NCBI RefSeq assembly: GCF_900021165.1
Contig: NZ_FCOQ01000022.1
Coordinates: 155,329-219,328, forward strand
Source: Paenibacillus phocaeensis
GTDB taxonomy: Bacteria > Bacillota > Bacilli > Paenibacillales > Paenibacillaceae
Direction: 5' to 3'
Length of the DNA: 64,000 bases
Part shown: piece after piece, positions 56,438-64,000 of the stretch
Layout: each line of letters starts with the position of its first letter
How positions within the stretch are numbered: position 1 is the stretch's first letter
Made by a program: the position numbers and the translations under genes
Notes under the pieces: model-generated
Told to the model about the DNA's origin: nothing
Databases searched by the model: none
The model's input: the letters and a program-made list of their open reading frames with translations, nothing else

Positions 56438-58996
56438 TTAGACCGCTGTATGATAATTACAATGAAAAGTATGCTCCCCGCTAAGCAAGCTATGAGTCTC
56501 GCCATTTGGCATCTTTAGCAGACATTGGGCCGAAACCGGAACTTTGGCTGTAATCGTGAATTTTTCGTCTTCAATTCTCCAAGCTGCGCTAACAGTCCCA
56601 TAGGGCGTTTCCGTTGCAGCTTCTGCCCAAGTAACTCCGCCCCCTGGCATAGGAGCGATTTGAAACGTACGGTAGCCTCCACTGGTGGGCTCTATTCCCA
56701 CCATTCGCTTATACAGCCAGTCTCCTACGGCTCCATTGGCGTAATGATTGAATGATACCATGCCGCCGCTGGATTCTTCGCCCGATTTCTTCCCTGATAG
56801 ATCATCTATATTAACAGTACCGTCCGGTCTCAGCGAATCCCAGCGTTCCCAAATCGTTGTGCCGCCGGCCTTCACCTCATACAGCCAAGAAGGGCACTCC
56901 TCTTGGAGCAATAAATCGTAGGCGGCGTCCAAATGACCATGATCGGATAAAGCAAAGAGTAAATACGGGGTCCCCGTAAATCCAGTTGTCAGATGGTTGC
57001 CAGCTTCCTTAATTAATCGCACCAGATTTTGAACCATGACTTCCGTTTCCTTGCCTTCCGTCATCCCAAAGTGCAGCGGTAAGACGTAACCGGTTTGAAA
57101 CTCTTTTTTTAAGGTCCCCTCACTATCGGTAAATGCATTCCGATAAGCAGCCACAATCTTTTCTCTCAGTTCCAGATAGTAAGATGCGTCTTCCGGATAC
57201 CCTAATATTTCGGCGATCTGAGAAACAATCCGGCATGAATTGGCGAAATAAGCGGTGCCTACCCACTTTCCTTTCTTCAGCCATTCCTTCACATTCTCAT
57301 CCGGCGCGGCCCAATCGCCAAAATGGAACGGAAAGCGCCATATATAACGATCCGTTGGGGAGACAGCAAGAAACGAGGACCACCACTTTGCCGCTTTCAG
57401 AAATTTCTTCATCGCCGGGTACTGCTGCTGAAGCACCTGCCTGTTTCCGCGGGCTAGATATTCCGCCCAAGGCACCAAAATACTGCTGTCCCCCCAGCAG
57501 GAATTAGCTAACGCCGGCCAGTGATCGCCTGCACGCGGAATGACCATCGGAAAGCCTCCGCCCTTGCTTTGTTCCGAGCGCATATCCAACAACCACTTGT
57601 CAAAGAATCGACCCATATCAAAGTTAAAACAGGCGGTTGAGGCAAATACGGCAATATCGCCTGTCCAGCCCTGCCGTTCATCGCGCTGCGGACAGTCAGT
57701 CGGGATATCCACAAAGTTGGACCGTCCTCCCCATCGGATGTTGCTCTGCAACTGATTGATTAAATCATTGGAGCAAGAGAAGCTGCCAATCTCCCTAAAG
57801 TCAGAATGAAGCACGTAAGCTGACAATTCGATATCCTCCGGGGCTATGCCACGCAATCCAACATAACGGAAACCCATATACGTCAACTTTGGAGAATATA
57901 CCTGCTCTCCCTCGACGCAAATGTAAGTAGCGGTAGCTTTTGCAGTACGCAGAGATTTGACGAACAATTCCCCGTCAACGAGAACCTCCGCGTGCCGGAA
58001 GACGATTTCCTGGTTTCTTTTTCCTCTAATTTTGGCTGAAATAACACCTGCGAAGTTCTGACCAAAATCATAGATTACTTCACCGCTAGGGGAATGGACC
58101 TGTGAAATAGGTCTCAATATTTCCTGTACACGGACAGGTGGCCCGTACTGGGCGAGCAAAGCAGGCTTCTTCCTTGGTGCAGTGATATCTGCTCGTTTCC
58201 AGCGGATATGATGAAGATCAATCGTTGCATCATAGGTTTCTCCATCATACCATTCCGCCATTTTGTAATTACCTTCAAGTGACACTTCCCACGAGGTGTC
58301 GCTTGCAATAATATCTGAACTCCCGTCAGCATATTCTATATGAATTTCACACAGAAAGGCTTGTCGATCTGCACTGATTTTATTTTTTCGCACATAATTA
58401 AACGAACCTACCGCCCATCCACCTGCCAAGACAGCAGTGATTGTATTGGAATTTTGTAATAAACTGCCGATATCGTAAGTCTGGTACTGGATTTGATGGT
58501 CGTAGGAAGTAAAGCCGGGTGCGAAGTAATCCTTACCTACTTTTTCTCCGTTCAACTGCATCTCATAAACACCTAACGCCGTTGCATGGATCCATGCCTT
58601 CTTAATCTCTTGGGTTAAAGCAAAGCTGTGGCGGAAAGTCATCGGAACGGGAGATACTTTCTTGGGGAAATCATAAGACAGATCCGTAATCCACTGTGCC
58701 TTCCATGGTATATCCAGTCTTCCCGTCTGAAAGGAAGCAGATCCGCTTGCCGTCTCCCCGCTCACGCCTGTAGCGTTAATTTGAATTTTGTATTCTGTAT
58801 GGGGCGCAAGCGGTCCTTGATAGAGATTATTGATTTGATCGGTGGTAACCACCTTCCAATTCCCAACCTCGATTGTCGCTTCTTTTAACGCTTCACCAGC
58901 CTGATCCGACTCCAGAACAAAAGAAATGACCGGTCTCTTATCGGTGATGCATTCGGTTTCCGCGCCATCGATTTTAATGGATTTGATTTTCAGCAT
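56438..58996 (-). CDS. GH78 alpha-L-rhamnosidase (module 2)
   Basis: This 852-residue GH78 enzyme has the same domain order as the module 1 enzyme: N-terminal fibronectin-like and beta domains (LTQEIKKAWIHATALGVYEMQLNGEKVGKDYFAPGFTSYDHQIQYQTYD), the catalytic signature DIPTDCPQRDERQGWTGDIAVF (about residue 435), TTIWERWDSLRPDG and FNHYANGAVGDWLYKRMVGI. It lacks the helical tail found on the module 1 enzyme. It has no signal peptide. It is the last gene of the operon GH3-symporter-GH78, 26 bp after the symporter. Confidence 0.92.
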   Translation of the reverse strand: MLKIKSIKIDGAETECITDKRPVISFVLESDQAGEALKEATIEVGNWKVVTTDQINNLYQGPLAPHTEYKIQINATGVSGETASGSASFQTGRLDIPWKAQWITDLSYDFPKKVSPVPMTFRHSFALTQEIKKAWIHATALGVYEMQLNGEKVGKDYFAPGFTSYDHQIQYQTYDIGSLLQNSNTITAVLAGGWAVGSFNYVRKNKISADRQAFLCEIHIEYADGSSDIIASDTSWEVSLEGNYKMAEWYDGETYDATIDLHHIRWKRADITAPRKKPALLAQYGPPVRVQEILRPISQVHSPSGEVIYDFGQNFAGVISAKIRGKRNQEIVFRHAEVLVDGELFVKSLRTAKATATYICVEGEQVYSPKLTYMGFRYVGLRGIAPEDIELSAYVLHSDFREIGSFSCSNDLINQLQSNIRWGGRSNFVDIPTDCPQRDERQGWTGDIAVFASTACFNFDMGRFFDKWLLDMRSEQSKGGGFPMVIPRAGDHWPALANSCWGDSSILVPWAEYLARGNRQVLQQQYPAMKKFLKAAKWWSSFLAVSPTDRYIWRFPFHFGDWAAPDENVKEWLKKGKWVGTAYFANSCRIVSQIAEILGYPEDASYYLELREKIVAAYRNAFTDSEGTLKKEFQTGYVLPLHFGMTEGKETEVMVQNLVRLIKEAGNHLTTGFTGTPYLLFALSDHGHLDAAYDLLLQEECPSWLYEVKAGGTTIWERWDSLRPDGTVNIDDLSGKKSGEESSGGMVSFNHYANGAVGDWLYKRMVGIEPTSGGYRTFQIAPMPGGGVTWAEAATETPYGTVSAAWRIEDEKFTITAKVPVSAQCLLKMPNGETHSLLSGEHTFHCNYHTAV

Positions 58997-59022
58997 AAGT
59001 TGAACACTCCCGGATTATATTA

Positions 59023-60441
59023 TTACTTTTTTCTGGGTACTTTTATCTTTTCTACATTCATCATTAGAAGAAGTAGAATCATGATCCCGCCCGTGATCGT
59101 TTCCAAACCTACAAAGCCGAAAGTAATGGCTTGCTGCACCGGTTCCGACTGAACGGCCACCAAATTCCCCAATTTATCATAAGAAGGAGCTGTGTAACCC
59201 GTTGAAGCCAGCAACGAATTAAAAATGCCTGCGCATATCCCGCCCAAAGTGACAGCGATAATGTTATATATGGAGATGGCGACCCCATCGCAGCGGAATT
59301 TGGCTTTGTGCTCTACGTGATCTAACATATCTGCAAATAGTGCCATAAAAACATAACTGCTAGGTAAAGCCCCAATATTCTTGATAAACTGCCCCACTAA
59401 GAACAAAGGCATCTGTCTTGGGAACATCCAGCAAATGATTCCTCCGATAACAAAGAGGAACATTCCGGCCAGCATTGTATTGCGTTTACCGAATTTTTTG
59501 GCCAGCGGCCATACCGCGAATACCCCAATTCCCATTGGAATTCCTCCGATCACGGAGATCATCATTTGCGTTGTCCCGTCATTATATGAACCCAGTACGT
59601 AGTTGCTGTAATATACCAGACTCATATTCTTGATCAAGTTTCCCATCGTGAAAATAAAAAAGAAAAAGAAGGTTAGCAGCATATAACGGTTGGTTAGAAT
59701 GGCTTTCAGCTGTTGTTTATAGGGAACCTGCTGAGTTTCTTGCTTAGTTGTTTCCTCCGTGACCCGCTCTTTAGTAAAGTAGTACTCCAGCAGGGTTAAG
59801 GGCAAAGCGAGTATAGAAAGTCCGGCGATCAGCGTAATCCAAAGGCTTTTGTTTAGTCCGATCATGGGCATGACGGCCACCGGAAATACCAGTGCAACAA
59901 TGATCCCGGTCATCATAACGGTCGTTATCTGATTGAAAACCGAGAGTTTTCCTCTGACGGAGGAATCACGGGTTGACAACGGGACCATTAGATTGTGGCT
60001 CATGTTAAAAATGGTGAAGGCAAGAGCGTAATACAAATTATATGAAAAGATAACCCAGACAACCTGCACTGTCATACTTGCTTGCGGAACTGTCACAAGA
60101 AGGACTCCGGATAACACCAGAAGAGGAGCGGAAATCATAAGCCAGGGGCGCGCCTTGCCTTGTCTCGTTCTGGTCCGGTCAATAAAATATCCCATTGCAA
60201 TATTGATCACAACGTCGAGAATTTTGGATACAATAGGAAAGATAACTAGGAAGGTGCCGTTCCAGACAGCGGTAAGATCCAGAACGTCCGTATAAAACAC
60301 ATTTAAGTAGGTGGCCAAAACGGCATTTAATAATAGAGCGCCTGCCGGCCCGATCAAGTATCCCAGAATCTGCTCTTTCTTAGTGACCTCGGACGATTTC
60401 ACACGCGAATCCAATAAGCCCGATTGAAAAATGTTAAGCAT
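59023..60441 (-). CDS. GPH-family sugar/cation symporter (module 2)
   Basis: This 472-residue 12-helix protein has the GPH motif GYFIDRTRTRQGKARPWLM after helix 2 and the DHVEHKAKFRCDGVAISIY segment between helices 10 and 11. It lies between a GH3 and a GH78 gene with gaps of 43 and 26 bp. This indicates one transcript and that it imports the glycoside these enzymes degrade. It is only moderately similar to the module 1 symporter, so the two may prefer different glycosides. Confidence 0.9.
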   Translation of the reverse strand: MLNIFQSGLLDSRVKSSEVTKKEQILGYLIGPAGALLLNAVLATYLNVFYTDVLDLTAVWNGTFLVIFPIVSKILDVVINIAMGYFIDRTRTRQGKARPWLMISAPLLVLSGVLLVTVPQASMTVQVVWVIFSYNLYYALAFTIFNMSHNLMVPLSTRDSSVRGKLSVFNQITTVMMTGIIVALVFPVAVMPMIGLNKSLWITLIAGLSILALPLTLLEYYFTKERVTEETTKQETQQVPYKQQLKAILTNRYMLLTFFFFFIFTMGNLIKNMSLVYYSNYVLGSYNDGTTQMMISVIGGIPMGIGVFAVWPLAKKFGKRNTMLAGMFLFVIGGIICWMFPRQMPLFLVGQFIKNIGALPSSYVFMALFADMLDHVEHKAKFRCDGVAISIYNIIAVTLGGICAGIFNSLLASTGYTAPSYDKLGNLVAVQSEPVQQAITFGFVGLETITGGIMILLLLMMNVEKIKVPRKK

Positions 60442-60484
60442 TGGCTTTAACTGCCCTTCTATTAATTAATTTTGACTTTTTTTG

Positions 60485-62953
60485 CTATAAGGGTATGCGT
60501 TTTTTCTGATTTTTAGGTAACGGCTGCAGCCGATCCTTGGTCATCATAAATTTGATTCCTTTTAGGGGACGACCGTTTAATAGCTCAATTAGGCCTCTGG
60601 CTATGTTATAACTGAAGCGACCGGAGCTGGATACCGACATGGAACGAATGCTATTATTGGGCAGCATCTTCATCAGGAACATGCCGTTCTTTCTTTCCAT
60701 ATCCCTTTCCGGGCTCTCCGGCAGTTTTTGAGCTTTATTGAACTGCTTTTCCCCTATGCCCACTACGCTATTGTAGAAAATTCTACCGATGAAAGAGCTT
60801 TGCAGCTCGTCCAATCTGGAGTCAAGAGTAAACCTGGGTTCACCCGAAGATGCGCCTTCCACTTTCCTTCCGAGTAAAGTCTCAAATTCTTGGACGGATA
60901 CTTTCTTCAGCTCCCCGGGAGAGTAGTAATGAGGCAGCTTGCTGCGATCATAAGGACTTGGAATAACGGGCTGGTCGTTAATCGTGAAATTCAATGACAA
61001 GCGAACATCGACTGAGGATGCCGCAAGCATAACCTGATACTCCCCGTTTTCAATGACCCATTCCTTGTTACCGACATGGTAATAAGCGAGATCCTTTTTA
61101 CTAAACCTCATCTCAACCCATCTAGTCTCCCCGGGTTTCAGGTAGACCTTGGAAAAGGCTCGGAGCTCTTTTACCGGTTTGAATACATCCGTGTGGGGGT
61201 TGGCTACATATAACTGGATTACTTCTGCTCCTCCGAGTCCTCCTGAGTTGGTAACTTGACAGCGAACAATGATTTGCTCACCGGCTCCCTCCAGTTCAGG
61301 TGAACTGTATTCAAACTGTGTGTAGCTGAGTCCATATCCGAAGGGATATTTAACTCCCTTTCCATTAATGTGATCGTAATACCGATAGCCCACATAAACG
61401 GATTCTTGATACAATTCCGATTTGCCTTGAACAAATGTTTCTCCAAAAGGCACTTCACTGTACTTTTCCATCCAGGTCTCCGCCAGCTTTCCGGTCGGAT
61501 TCTTCTCGCCAAACAAAAGTTGTGCTGCCGCTTCACCTCCGGCTTGACCAGGAAGATACATATTAAGAATGGCGCTGACTGCCGACTCGAACGGCAATTC
61601 AACAGGCGATCCGCCGAAGAGGACAAAAATAATCTTCTTATTAAGCTTTGTCAATTGATTGATCAAGGAAAGTTGGTTTTCAGGAAGCCGCATATTCTCG
61701 CGGTCGTAACCTTCACTTTCGGTATAGTCGGTCTGCCCTCCAAAGAAAAGGATGACTTCCGCCTTCTCAGCAAGTTTGAGCGCTTCATGTTCCATTTCCC
61801 GCTCAGGAAGCACCTCGGATTCACGATATCCTCTAACAAACTGATAAGTGATTCTTCTTTCATCAAAGGCCATTTGCGGTGTAGTCTTTCGAGTAGGATT
61901 AATTAACGAGCTGCCGGCACCCTGAAAGCGCATTTTATCAAACAAATCACCAATCACAAGAAATTGTTGTTCCTTACTCAGAGGCAAAGAACCGTCGTTC
62001 TTAAGAAGGACAGCGCTGTCTGCGGCGATCTCACATGAAATTTTGTGATGCTCGTCTTTATCAAACTCCATCCCATACTTGATATCCGATGTCCGCTCAA
62101 TTAGCGTCAGTATGTTTTTTACTGCTTGATCAAGTGCTGTCATCGATAGGCTGCCGCTATTCGCTGCATCAATAACAGATTTTCTGAAGTAATCACAATC
62201 CCCAGGCATTTCCAAATCCATGCCTGCTTTAATGCCTTCAACCCGGTCGGAAACCGCCCCCCAGTCACTGATAACGGCCCCGTCGAATCCCCATTCGTTC
62301 CTCAAAATTCCGGTTAACAAATCGTAATTCTCGGCGCAATAAACCCCGTTCACCTTATTGTAGGCACACATTACGGTAACAGGGCGCGTGTTCTTCACAA
62401 TCATCTCAAAGGCTTTCAAGTAGATTTCGCGCAGCGCCCGTTCATCAACTACTGAATCGCCCATAAAGCGGAAATTCTCGTTATTGTTTACAGCGAAATG
62501 TTTAAGCGAAACGCCTATTCCTTCATTCTGTACTCCTTCTACAAAAGCGCTTCCCAGAACTCCGGAAAGGGTTGGATCTTCGGAAAAATACTCAAAGTTG
62601 CGGCCGCATCTCGGATTCCTTTTAATGTTAACAGCCGGCCCCAACAAGATGTTCACCCCGAAATGATGGCATTCCTGAGCAATTGCCTTACCCATTGCCC
62701 GCACATTATCAGGGTTCCAACTGGCAGCTAGTGTAGCGCCTGTAGGAAATGAGGTCGTTGGTTCGCTTTGATTCAGCCCCAGATGGTCCGTTTGCTCTCC
62801 TTGTTTTCTTAAACCGCATGGACCGTCCGTCATATAAATCGATGGGATGGACAAACGAGGAATGGGATTTGTCTTCCAGAATTCTGTACCAGCCACTAAG
62901 GCCGCTTTTTCTTCAATGGTCATAGCTTGAATTAACGGATCAAGCGATTGCAT
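60485..62953 (-). CDS. GH3 beta-glycosidase with extended C-terminal tail (module 2)
   Basis: This 822-residue GH3 enzyme has TDGPCGLRK, GRNFEYFSEDPTLSG, SLKHFAVNNNENFRF and the nucleophile D230 in VISDWGAV. These are followed by the sandwich domain (FQGAGSSLINPTRK, TESEGYDRENMRLP) and a fibronectin-like domain (GYGLSYTQFEYSS). After about residue 670 comes a tail of about 150 residues (VSVQEFETLLGRKVEG ... FTLDSRLDELQSSFIGRIFYN) not found in typical GH3 enzymes. It has no signal peptide. It is the first gene of the operon and divergent from AraC2. Confidence 0.92.
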   Translation of the reverse strand: MQSLDPLIQAMTIEEKAALVAGTEFWKTNPIPRLSIPSIYMTDGPCGLRKQGEQTDHLGLNQSEPTTSFPTGATLAASWNPDNVRAMGKAIAQECHHFGVNILLGPAVNIKRNPRCGRNFEYFSEDPTLSGVLGSAFVEGVQNEGIGVSLKHFAVNNNENFRFMGDSVVDERALREIYLKAFEMIVKNTRPVTVMCAYNKVNGVYCAENYDLLTGILRNEWGFDGAVISDWGAVSDRVEGIKAGMDLEMPGDCDYFRKSVIDAANSGSLSMTALDQAVKNILTLIERTSDIKYGMEFDKDEHHKISCEIAADSAVLLKNDGSLPLSKEQQFLVIGDLFDKMRFQGAGSSLINPTRKTTPQMAFDERRITYQFVRGYRESEVLPEREMEHEALKLAEKAEVILFFGGQTDYTESEGYDRENMRLPENQLSLINQLTKLNKKIIFVLFGGSPVELPFESAVSAILNMYLPGQAGGEAAAQLLFGEKNPTGKLAETWMEKYSEVPFGETFVQGKSELYQESVYVGYRYYDHINGKGVKYPFGYGLSYTQFEYSSPELEGAGEQIIVRCQVTNSGGLGGAEVIQLYVANPHTDVFKPVKELRAFSKVYLKPGETRWVEMRFSKKDLAYYHVGNKEWVIENGEYQVMLAASSVDVRLSLNFTINDQPVIPSPYDRSKLPHYYSPGELKKVSVQEFETLLGRKVEGASSGEPRFTLDSRLDELQSSFIGRIFYNSVVGIGEKQFNKAQKLPESPERDMERKNGMFLMKMLPNNSIRSMSVSSSGRFSYNIARGLIELLNGRPLKGIKFMMTKDRLQPLPKNQKKRIPL

Positions 62954-63131
62954 AAACTTTCCCCCTTCTTGCTGTTACGTCACATTGTATAGAAAAAAGG
63001 GGATATAATATTTCTTATATGTACTGTTTTTTATAGATTTGTTCTGTGAAAATATTGACGAATTTGAGTCACTCTGCTACGTTTAAATGGCTTGTTATAC
63101 TATTCATTTCATTTTTCAAATGAGGGCTTGT

Positions 63132-64000
63132 ATGAAAGAGATACATGTAATGTTAAAACACTTATACCAGTCTACGTTGATTCCCGTTTATCTGTATAAG
63201 AACAATCAGTTGGTCGAGGCTTATCCGCAGCAAGGGAAGTTCACGCACCCCCCATTGGAATATCTGAACCAGTTATCGTCCTCTCTTGAGTCAGTTACGT
63301 ATTTATCGACTTCATTTTTTGCTTACTATGGAATGGTCAGAGTTACCGATACCCCCGATTCGCTCGTGATTGTGGGACCCGTTAGCCAAATCCCTTATCT
63401 TAAGGACACCTTTCGAATTCTCAAGAAAGAGTTTGTCATTTCCGATCAGGATCAGCCTAGATTTGAAGCCTTCATGAAATTAATTCCGCCTATGCAGCTG
63501 CAGCAATTTTTGAATTACTTGGTGACCATTCATTACTTTGTCAATGAGGAAGAAATTCGGTATGCAGATTTGCTTAAAGTGGACAACATGAGGGAAATCA
63601 ATGAGCAGCAGGCTAAGAGGACATACCAAAGCAAGGAAAATCTTTATTTTAATAATTCCTACGAAATTGAGAATCAGATGTGTGCCTGTGTTGAAAACGG
63701 GAACGAAGCGGGTTTATACGCATTCATTGAGCAGCCATTTATGATACATGAAGGAATTATGGCAAAGGATAGTCACCGACAAGCCAAAAACACTTCGATC
63801 GTGACGATTACCCTTATTACGCGGGCAGCAATCCGCGGCGGTTTGGATACGGAGGTTGCCTATCAATTATCGGATCTGTATATTCAACAGATCGAGCAGT
63901 TAAACACACTGGAGGCGATTCAAAACTTAACGAAGGAAGCACTATACAATTTTACCCGCCGAGTTTCTGAAGAAAAATACAACGATTCTGAGACAGGAGA
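63132..64000 (+). CDS. AraC family regulator (module 2), cut by the window end
   Basis: The frame opens at ATG 63132 and is still open after 289 codons at the edge. It begins MKEIHVMLKHLYQSTLIPVY and contains IVGPVSQIPYLKD, a long coiled region, and ITLITRAAIRGGLDTEVAYQLSDLYIQQIEQLN. This corresponds to the middle of AraC1 (LAARAAIEGGLHSEIAFSVSDLYIQQLEELR). The AraC DNA-binding domain should follow outside the window. It is divergent from the module 2 operon and likely activates it. Confidence 0.85.
   Translation, partial: MKEIHVMLKHLYQSTLIPVYLYKNNQLVEAYPQQGKFTHPPLEYLNQLSSSLESVTYLSTSFFAYYGMVRVTDTPDSLVIVGPVSQIPYLKDTFRILKKEFVISDQDQPRFEAFMKLIPPMQLQQFLNYLVTIHYFVNEEEIRYADLLKVDNMREINEQQAKRTYQSKENLYFNNSYEIENQMCACVENGNEAGLYAFIEQPFMIHEGIMAKDSHRQAKNTSIVTITLITRAAIRGGLDTEVAYQLSDLYIQQIEQLNTLEAIQNLTKEALYNFTRRVSEEKYNDSETG

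Noticed and set aside
1..64000. CRISPR arrays, rRNA or tRNA genes, transposases, prophage genes
   Set aside because: No regularly spaced repeats, no tRNA- or rRNA-like sequence and no transposase or phage structural motif was seen. The tyrosine recombinase fits XerS, not a phage or transposon integrase.

Overview
The window looks like chromosome of a Paenibacillus-type endospore-forming Firmicute. The evidence is an H-type small acid-soluble spore protein gene, an SLH-anchored 5'-nucleotidase, a leucine T-box riboswitch, strong AGGAGG ribosome binding sites, sigma-A promoters of the TTGACA-N17-TATAAT kind, and many MerR, Rrf2, ArsR and AraC regulators. The species call is inference from gene content, not from a marker gene.

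Layout. 0-12.6 kb: end of a CorC/HlyC-type protein, an orphan ECF sigma factor, an MFS carrier, an M29 aminopeptidase, an AI-2E-family membrane protein, and small regulator/enzyme pairs (MerR with an aldo-keto reductase, MerR with thioredoxin, Rrf2 with a CatE-like dioxygenase), then a GNAT enzyme and a BCCT betaine carrier. 12.6-20.2 kb: SDR/MerR pair, the ACT + UPF0210 pair, a TetM-like GTPase, T-box-controlled leuA, and sspH. 20.4-29 kb: SLH 5'-nucleotidase, methyltransferase, CadA-type metal pump with a convergent CadC-type repressor, a dienelactone hydrolase-like protein, and an ars cluster (Cys-tailed small protein, ArsR, ArsM). 29.1-30.3 kb: a 28-bp dif-like site and xerS. 30.3-39.2 kb: a patchy AT-richer region with gene fragments, a DoxX protein, a TetR/lipase operon, a two-component system flanked by pssA and a TVP38/VTT membrane protein, a lipoprotein, and a two-component system collapsed by deletion. 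39.3-47.3 kb: heterodimeric ABC exporter with a divergent MerR/GyrI regulator, a phosphotransferase, an epimerase with a zinc-ribbon tail, and TetR. 47.3-64 kb: two glycoside-use modules (GH78 rhamnosidase, GH3 glucosidase, GPH symporter and AraC regulator in each), separated by a beheaded T-box and a decayed MFS gene.

How the genes work together. Genes left of about 29.1 kb lie mostly on the + strand and genes to the right mostly on the - strand. With xerS and the dif-like site at the switch point, this suggests the window spans the replication terminus. The strongest candidate for an undescribed system is at 34.2-37.7 kb. The promoters of pssA and of the VTT protein carry three CTTAAG-type boxes in the same 10/23/16-bp arrangement before the -10, on either side of the histidine kinase/response regulator genes. 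This points to one regulon coupling phosphatidylserine/phosphatidylethanolamine synthesis to a putative lipid transporter. The glycoside modules probably import intact rhamnosyl-glucosides and strip rhamnose and glucose in the cytoplasm, because none of the four glycosidases shows a signal peptide. Four MerR regulators, one Rrf2 and one ArsR can each be matched to palindromic operators placed at the expected promoter positions.
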